Part shown: in pieces, positions 12,585-25,396 of the stretch
Layout: the number at the start of each line of letters is the position of its first letter
How positions within the stretch are numbered: position 1 is the first letter of the stretch
Source: Diprion similis
Taxonomy: Eukaryota > Arthropoda > Insecta > Hymenoptera > Diprionidae
Length of the DNA: 64,000 nt
Reading direction: 5' to 3'
Assembly (NCBI RefSeq): GCF_021155765.1
Contig: NC_060111.1
Span: 2,909,997 to 2,973,996 of the forward strand
Notes under the pieces: model-generated
Database searches by the model: none
Seen by the model: the letters and a program-made list of their open reading frames with translations, nothing else
Told to the model about the DNA's origin: nothing
Translations under genes and position numbers: made by a program

Positions 12585-15500
12585 TCATTTGCCTATACCG
12601 ACAAGTGCTTCGTCCATTAACTCGTCGTCGGTTATACAGGGAGAGGCGGAGTGAGGAGAAGGCGGTATAACTCTTGGAGAAGGAGCAGGACTTTTTACAA
12701 TATGAACACTGACTGATGGACTTGGAGGAAAGGTGGGAGGTGGAGGTGGCGGTGTGTTCCTTCGTACAGGAGCAGCTTGCGCCATAGCTCTTTCAGGGAC
12801 AGTAGTCAACTTCGGTACTTCTTTAGGTGTAGAAAAGTCCAGCAGCATTTCAGCAGCCTCTTGAGAGGATGGTGGCGGTTTTATGGTGGTATCAATTGAG
12901 ACGCTCCCTGGCTTTTTCTCCTCTTTGTACTTATTCAACGCGGCATCCGCCGGTTTGGTGCTCAAATTGAGACTCTCAGTACCGCTGTTTGTTAGAGGAT
13001 AAGATTTTTGTGTCGATATGGGATCGGTTTTTGATACAGTGTCATCTTTGCTGGCAGCATTCAATGGAGCACAGTTGAGAAACTGCGACGGTCTGTTAGC
13101 AATCTCTTTAATCTCTCTGGATTCAGTATCTGCTGGCTGCATAGACAAATTAGTCGGAACGTCAGAATCATGAGGACTGACAGTGGGCGGAGGCATAATC
13201 AAGCTTGGACTGCTGTTTGCAATATTAACAGGCATCAAAGCAGTGCACAAGTTATCTGGCTTTGATTGAACCTCCCTTCTATCGTCCGTTGGCTTTGCAT
13301 TGGACAGAGAAACAGCTTGGGTTTTCGCAGTATCTGGTTTACTATCTAACAGTTTGCTTACGTCAGCTCTATTATTACTAGTATCTGATATCGACAGTTT
13401 GTCGACTGGTTTTTTATCTACATCTGTGTTAGTACGCGCAGACAATTTTGGTATCTGAAATTTGGTATCCAGTTGTTTCATCAGTCCCTCGACAACAAGT
13501 TGAGGCGGTAGATTAGGTAGATTTGACATTGATGCATGTGCTGCCAATAGTTTAAAAGCTCTTTCGCTCTCGCTCTCTTCCCGCAATGCCGATGGGCTGG
13601 AGGTTTTTCTAACGTCTGAACTTTTAGAACCAAAAATATTCTTCTCCCCAGATTTTGGTGGTCTAGGTTTTTCCCTGTTACGACTCAGGTCTGTTGCACC
13701 TGAGCTATTCATCTTGGGGGAACCAGACGACTTCGCTGAAATACCCTTTGCTAGTAAACCACTAGATCCTGAGTTAGATCCAGAAGCGGATTTTTGAACA
13801 GAAGGCACTTTTTGACCAGCAAGATTCGCTTTGTTGCTGCTGTTCCCAGATCCTGAACTGCCAGGCAATTTCGGGGGGACTTGTTGCTGTGGTTTCTTAG
13901 ACGCAGGGCCCGAATTCACTCCTGGTTTAAGACCAGTATGTGTCTTTGGTGACCCATTGCCGGAGCTGGAGGAAGATCCTGATGAAGATTTGAGATTTGG
14001 ACTAGACTTAGAGTCTTTTGTCCCTTTTTTATTGATCGTGATTTTCATTTCAGAACTATGTTTTACCATGTATTCAGCTGGATTTTTAGTATCCACAGGT
14101 GTTTTGCTTCCGCTTTTACCCTCACCAACTTTATTAGAACTAACTCGATCCTTTTGACTACCCTTAGACCCCCCGTTACCATCCTCTGTACAATGTTGGG
14201 CATTCTTAAGTTTGTCAATAACGGCACTAAGTGAGCCTTTTCTATTCCTCGCTTGCTGTTGAGCAGTAGCTGATTTTCCAATATCCGAGCCACCAGAGGG
14301 AGGCGTGCTGCCTCCACTGCTCGGTAGAGACGGAGGAGTCTCGGCGCTAGGATTTAAATCCAATTGTTTTAACTTTGCGCTAGACGATTTCATTTTTGGA
14401 CTCTGGTGACCCGACCCGCTAAAAGTCAGAGAGGATGCTTTCCTCTCTTTATCTCTATTGGAATCTTTATTAGAAGACTTTGCTTTTGGCATACCGTCGC
14501 TACTCTTGCTTGATGGTGAATTAGCTGCAGATTTTAAAGCTGACATGCTGGGTTTTCCGGCACTGGCTGAGCTCCCGTGTTTTGGTGATGAAGTACCATG
14601 TTTTGGGCTGACACTCGCCGGTATCGTCGTATGTTTAGGGCTATTGTAAACAGGTGAATGTTTGGGACTTTGTATTGGTTTGTTAACAGGTTGCTTTAGG
14701 GTAGGGCTCGACTTTCCAACAAGAGCTAACGGACTAGTATGCGTAGGAGACGGACTAAATTTTCTGAGCGTAGCTGCAGGTGACGAAGGTCTTGTTGTCA
14801 GATTTGGAGGAGATTCGGTAGGTTTAATACTCACCGAAACAGGTTTTGACAGAGGATCTGGCTTCAACGGTAGCTTGTCGGGAGGTCCCATAGGACTGTC
14901 TTCTCTCTTCCGTTTTCTCTTCTTCTCTAGTTTATTTTTATCCTCTGTCTTATTTTTTGAACTCTTCCTGTCCCTACGCTCATCTGTCAAGTTTTTTGAA
15001 GCCGGACCGGCAATCGGAGTGATGGTGATCGAGCTAGGAAGGCTAGTTTGCGGAGACGAAGCTATAGGTATAATCTCAATGCCGGGTCGCCTTTCTAGCC
15101 CCATTCCTGTCAATACAGAATTATAATTTGATGATTGTGCAATTCCGCTGCTGGAAATAGGCGTTATACTAACTGACGGTGGAACCAAATTTTTATTGTC
15201 CTCAAATATATTAGGGCTCTTCTTGTCTTCGCGTTTCTTAGACTTTCTCTCCCGCTTCAATAGTTCCTCGACATCTTGCAAGTCGTGAACTTCAACGATT
15301 TCACTTTCGTTCTCCATATCATAATCTGAGCTTTTATCAGTCCCTAAAATATCAGCAGGGTCTAGATTAGACAAATCGAGACCACTCGCAAGACTAGCAG
15401 CGGAAGTTGGTGTGGGAGTTCTAAGCTCGTTTGGATTATCTCTACTAGTAAGTGTGCCTAAAGGTGTCGAATCAGAACTAGAACTTTCCAAGAGGATTTC

Positions 15501-18500
15501 GCTCATCTCCTCACCTTTCCTCTTCGGACTTCTCCACAGCCCGTCAGCTGTTTTTCTTTTTCTCGCTTTCTTAGAAGGTCGCTCTACTAACGGATTAATC
15601 AAACCTGCAGAGTTTTTAGCTTGACCAAGAAGCGCCCCAAGTTGCAGAGGATTTAACATAGCAGTGGTTGTATCGGAATGGCCGGAAAAAGACGGAAAAC
15701 CGATACTATTCTCCGTTCCGGCTTCTAAAAAAGACTGCTGCGACGATTGTTGCCTACCGATACCTCCGCTACCGTTCAATCCCGGTTCTTGCTTGATCTT
15801 TACATCTCCACTGTTGAAATCTGGCATACCCGTACCACTGTGTCCATTTTGGTCTCTGCCAGGACCGAGATTAATATTATAATTACCGCCATTGCTATTC
15901 ATTGCGTTAGAATTAGCAGGATTCCTACCCTCCCAAGTCTTTATCAACGTTCTCATTGTTACAGGGATGCTAAGGCATTTCTGCAACACTTTACCAGCCA
16001 GTTCTGACGAAGACTCGCTGTTGTTCATGCTAACTCCGTATAATTTACATTTCAAGCTTGATATGTCCGAGAGATCGAGTTCTGCAGTTGCCATTGTTTC
16101 TTCAAAGGGGTGCTCAAGGCTGACCGAAAGATGTTGCCAAGATAAAGCACTGACCTCAAACATCACCGTGTGTTCAGGGTCTTGCCGTGCCATCGGTCTA
16201 ACGCAGCTTGCAAGTAACGAATTGAAAAGTGCCTGCTGCCTGAGGTACACCAGGATCTGGGGAACGTGGGCAGGATGCGTAAATGGAATGCTGCTGACCA
16301 GCACCCCTTCCATATTCCGGTTTTCTGTCATGAAATAGCAATGCTGCTGATCCGGTAACGTCTGTTAACAAAATACTGGATGAACATGGCATAATATGTA
16401 AAATGGATCGTATTCACGAGTAACGACGAGTTTAGAGAAAGTTTTATGATTTCACAAAAAATCTGTTTGACTACGGATCATTTTGAACTCACCACAAAAA
16501 GGCCTTTGTTATTGTGACAATCCAGTCGACCATCGCTTGCGTGTTGTACTACTAGACTTAATAACGGATGCGGAGATGAAATATCACCACATTCTAGTTC
16601 CGTCACTTTCTGTATTCTGTGAACTAATTCCAGGCACATTGGCATCTTTTTCGCCAATTTCAAAGTGAAACAAGCAGGTAACATTGAAGAATTTGTTCCA
16701 GTTAATAGAGCGTATGACGGAGTGCTACAGAATGAGGAAGAAAATCAAGTGTTAAGTTAAATTCATGTCGACAATTTGTTGAATTAGGCGTGTGCGGAGA
16801 CAGTGATGTAATCGCTATTCGTATGAAAACTATGTCTTTAAAGTAGTCTAACCTTTTTCCAGCCGGTGTTTGATTAACAGTGATGATACTGGAGGTCGGT
16901 AGCTTATGAGCCGTCGAACCTTCCATACAAACTGTGACAGAATGACCAATTTTCCGGGAGATAATAGCCTCAGAGCTGAGGATATCACAGCTTCGATTTC
17001 CCTGGTCAATTAGGTCGTATGGTGAAACGAAATAAGTTAGTTTCATTGCGTGGCCTCCTTTTCTCCTCTCCAAAATTCCTGAATTAATAAAATGGGATGT
17101 TTAATCTAGTATAAGAATAGGTAAACAATAAAATAAACACTAACCAACAGGGCTTTTGTGTACAAGATTGAAAGGTTCCTTCATAAAGGTCTGTAATTGG
17201 GCCAGGATACCCAAGTCTGCTTCGAGGGACTGCAAAGCACTGAAAGCCTTGCATTTGACTTTTTTTTCAGCATTGAGCTGATAGATAGAGGCCAATCCTT
17301 CCAGTTGAGCCGTAAAGTCAACAAAATCTCCTCGGGACAAACAGGTGACCAATTCTTCGCAACTCTGTCGAATTATGTTTATCTTTATTACTTTTCGCAG
17401 CATTAGATCTAGTTCAGATAACTCTTTTTCATTAAGATATGTCATAAGAGATTAATTTTAACTACTAAAACAAATTTGTACCTGCTGCTCGTTTTTCCCT
17501 TCATGATGAATTTTTACATCTTTGACAGCACCAGTTGATTCCAAAAGAACTTCAAGATAAAACATATCCGATGATATAAACAGTTGTGTACCAGAAGTCC
17601 CCAACATGAATTTGAGTCTGAAATAAAACGTTCAAAATACGATGAGTATAAAATTCCGAAATAGCAGCACATTGGTTAAGTTTTGCAAGGATTGAAAATC
17701 TATGAAGATGTCACACGAGAAATTTGGAGAACCACTTACCCTAACTGCCTCGTCAGACTTTCTAGTCGCTCTACCATAGACTGCAAAGATGTGACCTTTA
17801 TGGAATGTTGCAAAGTATCGAGGCATTTCTGTAGTTGATTTTTTTCAACACTATCAAGGGCGAATCTTTTATCCTGTGAATATGGTAGGTACAATTAAAT
17901 TAATCTTCAGAGACGAAGACGTTTTCATTAAAAACTAACATCGAGTGGAATTAAACCTACCAGCATGGCCATCCGCAGATTCTTGGCAATTTCAACGAAG
18001 GATTTGAAGGAAGCAGCCTTTGAACGAAGCTTCTCCATAAGGAGCTCCATTTGCCATTCTTTTCCCTTGTCCACCGCCGGGCTACCACCAGCCCCTGGGG
18101 CTGCTGGAAAATTCAATTGATTTTCATTAAGATTTTCGATCGAATTTAAGAGGTACGAGTAATAAAACCAGCACAATTGACAGCTAATGACAATAATGAC
18201 GCAGGCATAAATTTACACGAATGCTTGTGTAACAAAGGTCTGTCCCATAGTAACACATAACTGATAAATAAGCATGTCACTGAACATTATGCACAACTCC
18301 TGGCAGAAAAACACAGCATCAGATAGGGTTTTTGGAAAACGAGGACGATTCACGTAGGTAAAAAATGAGTGGAAAAGATCACGCGAATTTGTTATTGTTC
18401 AAACGTGTGTGTGAAATAGCGTAGCAATCAGCGTAATCAACTAATTTCGTGTCCCCCACCAAAGCGTACGCATGTACTCTATCTCGGTCAGCATCGGATG

Positions 18501-18602
18501 AGCCGTGGATTATCAAACATGGATCTGATCGAAATACTTACGAAGGCCCTTCTGAGTGTTCCCCGCATCCATGTATCCTTTTCCGGATAACACGGATGCC
18601 AT
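12585..18602 (-). CDS. MED1: Mediator of RNA polymerase II transcription subunit 1
   Basis: Eight exons close in frame for 1642 aa: 18602-18542, 18103-17961, 17873-17740, 17617-17482, 17364-17145, 17078-16853, 16724-16493 and 16361-12585. MED1 is part of the Mediator middle module and docks nuclear receptors and other activators in the nucleus. The structured N-terminal domain (about residues 1-520) follows vertebrate MED1, including FVSPYDL, the LPACF block, QQHCYF and SIPVTMR. The large last exon is disordered and rich in Ser, Pro and Lys. It includes one LxxLL-type motif (LGALL, about 625-629), a SUMO-type IKQE site (about residue 574), a basic cluster KKARKRK, a conserved [10 protein letters not shown] motif, and a C-terminal [13 protein letters not shown] box that matches the end of vertebrate MED1. 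The length is close to the human protein (about 1580 aa). The start ATG is in a short first exon and is the least certain part. The gene lies head-to-head with the dsRBD gene. Confidence 0.95.
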
Positions 18603-19579
18603 AATACGCTTTAAACACCGTTTCTTTATCCGCGCGAGGTCAACACATTTTACATTCCAACGGCAGCATCTTGCTCGCTTGCTGCTTCACTCCACTTAGC
18701 TCAGCAGACCTCGCTTTCCTAACCTTTGCGCCCTCTTTGCATTAGACCTTTGCGCATCGCGCGTCGACCTTTATCGAATCAGCTGATCAGTCGATATAGC
18801 CGTCTGCGATAATCGATCTATTGACTACTCCGACTACTCCTCGCGAATCTTTACGGGGATACCCGAAGGTAGATTATTTCGGTTGCGTTCCGAAATTAGC
18901 TCCCAGTGCTATCAGCAATCTCTTATCTCTTTTGCGCTGCGGATTTTGTGACTAGTTCTGTCTCTGTCCTAGGGAGTTTTCAGCACTGCCAGCTAGTTTC
19001 GGAATGCACCCGACGTTGACGCATATAATATCCAAATATCGAAACCAACGTATCTCAAACGCAAAAAAAGCCTAACAACCCCGTTCTTTGCGAAATTCTA
19101 AATTCAAACAATCAAATACTTTTTCATTTGATCTGGAAATAATAAAATGGCATGGACTGTCCGAAATCACAATAGTAAAATCTACAATCTGCGTGCGGTG
19201 CCTAAAATTTTTATTTTTTGAAAATGTATTCTCTGCGAAAATTCTTCATAAACAGATCATAGTTCGTTATATTTATCACCAAATAAGTATTGTTGAGATT
19301 AGCAGTGTACTTCCGAATATCTAACTATTCGTCATTTGGGTAACATTTTACTTCACCCGACTTCCCTTCTCTGTTGATCTACAACCATAGGTATTCCAAT
19401 TTCCACACTTCCACAGTTACTTGCAGTCACTGCCAGTCACTGCAGATATTGACGCTGCGGTTGCGACAAGACGCCATTACCCGTGGAATTGGAATTAGAT
19501 GTGATATTATTTACCGTTTACAATAAGTTATTGTGGGTAGTTTACGACTAAACAACAAACACTAAACATCAATTCCGCA
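18603..19579. promoter_or_regulatory. Probable bidirectional promoter between MED1 and the dsRBD gene
   Basis: Just under 1 kb separates the divergent start codons. The half nearest MED1 (18.6-19.0 kb) is richer in GC and CpG than the surrounding DNA, as expected near start sites. No specific factor site is claimed. A 78-codon plus-strand frame at 19088-19324 has no recognisable domain. Confidence 0.45.
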
Positions 19580-22500
19580 ATGTATACCAGGAGCAGGAAT
19601 AGTCAGGGTAATTACCCAAATGGTAAGTCATTCTTGGTAGTTTCTTTTTGCCGAATCTGAGCGGCATACTACAAAATGGATGACGCCAAATTTGTCTTTT
19701 TGAGTAAATGTCTGAGCTCGAAGTGACGCTCAACCCTCGCTGTAGATCTAGTCACTCAAATACTACACAGTACAGATCCGATTGTATAACATTCGCGACT
19801 TTACATAGATCCGACAACAATAGCCTTTGATTTATTGAATATTCGAGTACCTGTGTGGTTATTGATTTTTATTCGTTCGTAATTATTTGCTGAAAATAAT
19901 CCAACCAATTAATCGAAAGAGAAACCCTGAATAATGCTAGCAACTTCCCAAATTTCAGCAAGGGCACAGTCGGGAAATCTACATTCTGGACAAGGATTCC
20001 AGAATTCAACGGTAAATACTTTTGTCTACTGAAAATCAAAATCAATGAAAATAATTTTTACATCACTATTTGTAAATTATCTATGATTAAAAAGCTCTTC
20101 AAATTACTTCGAGTTCCTTTGGATGAGTATACTTTTATAACTTATGTACCATAATTGAACAATTATAAATTTAATAGACAAATTTTGTATCATATATGTG
20201 TAACACTCTAAAACGTTTAAACATCGCAGATCTTTTCTCTTGCAAATTCAATTATTTCTGTTTCTACTCATAATCACTGAGTATTACATATACAAGGTTG
20301 TGCACTTCTCGAGTCTTTAACTAATTTCTAATAAAATAAACAATCAATCCCATTGGAATTTACTAGCAAAGATTTAAAATGCCTAAATGGCAAGGTATCT
20401 CGACAGATGTTTATTGTACCTTGAGAGCATAGATGTATGAAAAATTATTCACTTTAAAGTATCGTAGGTTTAATGCAACGTTATTTATTATTTGATAATG
20501 AAAGCTTAAAAATTTTACGGTGTAGGCTTGATTTTTCCTTATCTACTTCTCTTCTTCTCTTTTATTCGGTTCGCTTTAAGTTTGTACAGGAACACAGGCT
20601 GAAAGACTGATTGGACAAGCTGTAATTGAATATCTGAAATATTTGAAATGTTTTGCAAGAATCTTTGAAAGTATACTTTTTGCTAGAATCATATTCCACT
20701 ACCTGGAATATCAATATGGAATTACCTACACATTAGTTACCTACCCATGCAAATAATGAGGTTGTAGAATCACCATAGAGTGAAGAAACAGATCTCATTT
20801 TAAGGCCAAAACTAAATTGGTAGCAGTAAAAACTGCACACATATATGTTATACATACCTGTTATTCAATCTCTTTGGCATTGTAGATGCTTGCTATATCT
20901 ACTTCTTTGCATCATAGTAATTAATTTTTAACAATTAAATGCTACTGTTAATGGCAACAGTTAATTTTTATTTTTAACAGTTTGCTTTAATCAATTTATG
21001 AACTGTGCCATTTATTCTTTAGCACTATAGTCATCTCTAACAGAAGTTTTAGAATTGAATTTTTTCATTTTAGTTCTAAACTATGCAGTACATGAATTTA
21101 ATTGAGATTTTTTTATTGCCACTATTAATCATGTTTCCAATTCCAATGAATTTTTTTTTTTTTTTTTTTTTTCATTATCTAAAAGTAGTGATATTGCTGT
21201 CAGTACTGTTTTTATTGAAAATGAATGATCATCGCTGAAAAACTTACAAAGTACATTTGTACGATCAAAGAAGTAGGTTAGTACTATTCCTGTGTTCCGG
21301 TTTCCAATTATGATAAAAGTGCAGAAGTCCGCCTTTATTTGCATGTACTAATTAGTGGTTCCCATCTTCCCCTCTCCTGCAAAGCAGGCCCTAGTAGCTA
21401 TACAACAATACCGAGGAGGTGCGCCCCGCCAGGGGCAGGATCGCCAGTTGCCCTCATAGCATAATGCATCCTGAGCCATTTCCTTATTGATTCGTTCTAA
21501 ACTCATGTTCTGAACATCTTGGCGATACATGGTTTTTTGCATCTGTTCTATTCCATTGGGTGATGCTACTGACAAGATATAAAATCATAAGCATAGAATG
21601 AGAACATGTTTTTACATTGTACTCGATTCGAGTTTACCACCACAAATTTTACAAACTACTCGCTGTTCTGATATTATGAAATTCTTCATTCTTATTCAGA
21701 CAGGACCAAATGCAATTTTTAATTGGGTAAAAATTATCAGAGATAATTTGTTTTGTAAGAAAGTGCAAAAATTTGTGTATCTCTTGATGAATTACATTGA
21801 TGTTGTTTTCCAATAGCTGGTCATGGTTTAGTTATGAATTGAGAAACGTCTAGCACTGTTTAAAGGAATATCGGCAGGTGTAAGCTATAGGGGTAGCGTC
21901 AGATTACGTTTGAATACGTGTGCGACGTCGGGCCCTGGTGGGGTAGCACAACCGCAGAGGTTCCTTGTGTAGTGGCGAGACCCACCCTATGATTTACAGT
22001 ATTCGCAACAAGGGAATTTTCAACCGTCTCAAATGTCGGGACAGAATCAGCAGGGAACTTACAAGAATAATCCGGTGCAAAACTCGTCGCAGTTTAAACT
22101 TGCAAATCCAGTACATCAACAACAGCAACAGCAACAGCAGCAGCAGCAGCAACAACCAGCCAGAACAACGCAGGCCTCTCAGCCTCCAAAGACACAGCCA
22201 ATTACTCAGGCATCACCTCAGCAGCAGCAGCAGCAGCAGCCTGCCACTCCGCAAACTCCACGTCTGAAGCCAATCCTGAAACAACCATCGTCCACTCCAC
22301 CAGCAGTTACGAGTGCTCCTGTTATCGCTAGCAGTGTACCTGCTGCACCAACGCCTGTAACTCAGGCGCCACCTCCGCCACCTGCTAATAACAATGAGAT
22401 TAATACCGAGGATACTAAAGAAAGTATGGATATCGACAATCCGGAACAACCGAAATGGAAACGTGGACGGGTATCCGGATGTAAGTATGAATTTGAATTT

Positions 22501-23811
22501 CTTAGTTTTCAGTTCAGGAAAATTATTTTTCTTTTACTGGTGTAAGGAGTTATGAATTGACAACTAATGATGAAAATTCACTGCGCAAATTTGAAAGTTG
22601 TACATTAGCTACATACTCCAAAGGTTTATTTGTCGAGTTGTAGCAGTTGAACGACTCGTGTGAAGATCAGGACTGATTGATTGTTATTTTTCTGAGACTT
22701 TTATCGATTTTACACATAATTTAATATACTCACTTGAAACATGTTCGTTAAGATAAGGTAAATAAGAAGCTGAAGCGGCTTAGGATGAATCAACGACTGA
22801 GGAAGGCTCTACAGCCTAAAAATGCAATTATGGTATTGAATGAAATGAAGACTGGAGTACAATTCACTTTTCCGGAGTCACAAGCAGCCATGCCAAATTC
22901 ACTATTCGTAGTGCATGCCGAGGTAAGTTTGCACCTAGAAACCGGCACTGGAAAAAACATTCACTAATATATTATCCAGTGATCATCGGAATATTGGATA
23001 CCTGCACACAAACATTCACAATTATTTTGTGTTATCCAAAATTTTAATTACAGATTGACGGGAAGACTTATGTTGGCCAAGGATTGTCCAAGCCACTTGC
23101 CCGACAGAATGCTGCTGAGAATGCATTGAAGTGTTTGCTCCTTGAGAAAATGACAACAGCCACAAGTAAGGCACGAATTGATGCAGAGTCGGACGGGCAA
23201 CCGATACAACCAGAATCAGTTCAACAGATTCCACCTGTCACAGAGGAAGGCAACGAAATGGCAATTAGCCCTCCGGAAACAGCTACTGAAGAACAAGACG
23301 AAGTTCCCTGGAGTTCTTTGGCTAGTTTTGCTCTATACAAGCTTTTTTTGGAGTGGCAAAATCAGGGCACTGTAGTCCCTGTACCAAGACCAGGTGTCTC
23401 TGCTGGGCGTGGTAAGAAGGAGCCAAAGGCTCCGGTTCAAAAAGATTTACCAGTCAACGCGATCAACATTCACCCTGTCATGTTGCTCAATCAAATGAAG
23501 CCTGGCTTGACATATGTGGAAGTTAATCGTACCGGAAACCCACCAAACACAATGTTTACTTTGGCTGTGGAAATTGATGGAATTGAGTATCCTGGTTCTG
23601 GTAAGAAATTTCGTAATGACGGATTCGCTGAGTATTCTGCTGTATTGATCTGATTCGTTTATTTTTCACGATAGTAACAAATCTATTTTTTACAGCCAAG
23701 AATAAAAAGGATGCTAAGAAAATGGCGGCTAAAACAGCTTTGTCAGCGCTTTACGGTTTGATATATCCTGAAGAAACAAAGATGGATCATACAGAAGACA
23801 TGATGTGTTGA
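19580..23811 (+). CDS. Double-stranded RNA-binding protein with two dsRBDs (ADAR/DIP1-like, no deaminase domain)
   Basis: Six exons close in frame for 469 aa: 19580-19622, 19959-20011, 22000-22480, 22753-22922, 23054-23600 and 23696-23811. The N-terminus is low complexity, with two glutamine tracts (around 22.11-22.16 and 22.22-22.24 kb) and Pro/Thr-rich sequence. A basic stretch (KKLKRLR) precedes dsRBD1 (about residues 213-280, from QPKNAIMVLNEM). dsRBD2 spans about 383-457 (HPVMLLNQMKPG to KKDAKKMAAKTAL) and has the lysine-rich third region that contacts the RNA backbone. dsRBD1 lacks those lysines (SKPLARQNAAENAL), so it may bind RNA weakly or serve protein contacts. The protein ends soon after dsRBD2, so no catalytic domain is present. 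Tandem dsRBD proteins of this shape include Drosophila DIP1 and the N-terminal half of ADAR; I am sure of the domains but not of the ortholog. Exon 4 uses a weak acceptor (TTCGTTAAG). Confidence 0.88.
20012..21999. other. Large second intron of the dsRBD gene
   Basis: A 2-kb AT-rich intron, much longer than its neighbours. It contains a run of about 23 T at 21149-21171 and, just beyond it, a GC-richer antisense open frame (21348-21575, listed separately). Nothing else is recognised. Confidence 0.6.
21348..21575 (-). other. Antisense open frame inside the dsRBD gene intron, unrecognised
   Basis: The minus strand is open for 75 codons. The frame has no ATG at its left end (it opens on TTG), but a possible splice acceptor (ATCTTGTCAG) sits there, so it could be a terminal exon rather than a whole gene. 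The translation begins with an amphipathic segment rich in Gln, Glu and Met, then a Cys/Trp/Arg-rich segment (NWRSCPWRGAPPRYCC), and ends at a TAG. It is richer in GC than the flanking intron. It could be an exon of a nested gene, a retroposed fragment, or chance. I do not recognise a family. Confidence 0.25.
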
Positions 23812-24463
23812 ATTCTTTTACAAACATCTTGTTGAGGTGATTCGATTTTCCATTTTACACTTGACTCTCTTTTTCTTTTGCTTGGCATCGACGTTTATGT
23901 AGATTGTAGAACAACTCTGTGTTCATTTGACACCAGAGATTGTTCAAAACGTGAGTAGTACAAAGGCATTTATGTTAATACCAAATCATCCGTTAAATTG
24001 ATCCACTTTTATTCTGTTTATTTGCTATTTTATTAGCAAGTACTCTACTTTTATTGCGTTACTTTAAATTTTAACACAAGAAAGTATTGAAATTAGGTAC
24101 GTATTTTATCGAATACGATAATATTACATACGATATATAATAATTAATAGCTTAAGGACACCTAATTCTTGCGATGTTCAGCATAGAATATTATCATTGT
24201 GCCGAAACCTGCTTTTACTTTTCTCACATCATTTTCTTTTGGAAAAACTTATTTCACTCATTTTTACCGCTCATTGACAAAGATAATGTATTGAAATGTA
24301 ATTCATTATACTATTAATTACTGTTGACTGTAAATCACATATTAATGCCAAATACAACTTACAACAATTAGGTGTTTCATAATTCACTTACCTTTACATT
24401 CAATTTAGTAATTTACTTTCAACTATTCAAGTAGTAACGCTAATTCAAGTTTAAATTTTCCTT
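23812..24463. other. Convergent intergenic region between the dsRBD gene and IFT22
   Basis: AT-rich DNA between two convergent 3' ends, presumably both 3' UTRs. No other feature was recognised. Confidence 0.5.
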
Positions 24464-25333
24464 TTAAGCAGCAAACAATATATTATCCCGCATAAGAATC
24501 ATTTCTTCCTGATCTGTGTGCTCTTGCAAGTTGCTGATCAAAGTTCCCAAAAACGAATGAAAATCAACTTTTAATTTATTAGCACCTTCCTCAGTATTAC
24601 AGCTCACTTGTGATATTCGAGACAACTTAGGCGCTGTAATAAAACAAGAAGTTGTAATCAATAAACAGTTCACATGAGAAGAAAAATGAAATCACTATGT
24701 TATTGCTTACACATCTTTTTAGGAATTTCGACACTGTTATTATCTTGATCGTGATGAAAGATGACACAATTTGTTGGACCAAGCCCAGTTTGATTAACGA
24801 AATAATCGTACAATTGTTCCAGCTCACGAACATAGTCCTGCGATTTGCCGTTGTGTACAAAAATCACACCGCGACTTTTGTTTCTTACGGCTGGCCAACA
24901 GGTCTCAAATCTGAAAAAAGATGAAGAGCCATAGATGTACATACACGATGCATCACAGGAACACCGGTTAATTTACCTGTGATCTCCACTGCAATCCCAC
25001 AATTCTATTTCAGCTTTGACAAATTTATTCCTTACATTGATGCTTTGCGTTTCAAATTCAAGGATTCTAACACCTTTGGTAGGCCTGTGTTCTGATGAAA
25101 TTTCTGTTGCATCCGCAAGAAAATTTGATATTGTAGTCTTGCCGCTCTGCAAAATGTATGAACGATAAATATTTAAATTACAACACTTTTTTTGGCCACT
25201 AAACATATCTACATACACAATATGCGCACCAAAGCAAAATTTGAAATAATGGTACTACAAAAGTTTTGTTTCAAAAACTCACTCCGACTGGTCCTACTAC
25301 TACAATCTTCAATTGCTCAACGTTGCTCATCAT
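24464..25333 (-). CDS. IFT22: Intraflagellar transport protein 22 (RABL5), Rab-like GTPase fold
   Basis: Four exons close in frame for 196 aa: 25333-25283, 25146-24977, 24910-24711 and 24633-24464. IFT22 is a small Rab-like subunit of the IFT-B complex that carries cargo along cilia. The P-loop GPVGSGKT (about residues 14-21) is completed across the first splice junction. The block PTKGVRILEFE aligns with the switch I region of RABL5, and LWDCSGDHRFETCWPA gives the G3-like region with the family's characteristic ESCWPA-type sequence. The usual NKxD guanine motif is not evident, as in other IFT22 proteins. A methionine doublet at the start leaves a one-residue ambiguity. The C-terminus (QEEMILMRD) resembles that of vertebrate IFT22 (185 aa). 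A perfect RFX X-box lies just upstream, consistent with expression in ciliated cells; in insects these are mainly sensory neurons, and sperm where flagella use IFT. Confidence 0.93.
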
Positions 25334-25382
25334 TCAAGAATTGTCCACACAGTCTTTCTGCGTCCATACAAATTAGTATTCT

Positions 25383-25396
25383 GTTGCCATGGTAAC
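25383..25396. promoter_or_regulatory. X-box (RFX factor binding site) upstream of IFT22
   Basis: The 14-mer GTTGCCATGGTAAC is a perfect inverted repeat and matches the established X-box consensus bound by RFX/DAF-19 factors. Its near edge is 49 bases upstream of the IFT22 start codon, within the usual range for ciliary genes. The neighbouring divergent gene TATDN1 starts about 930 bases away on the other side. Confidence 0.85.
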
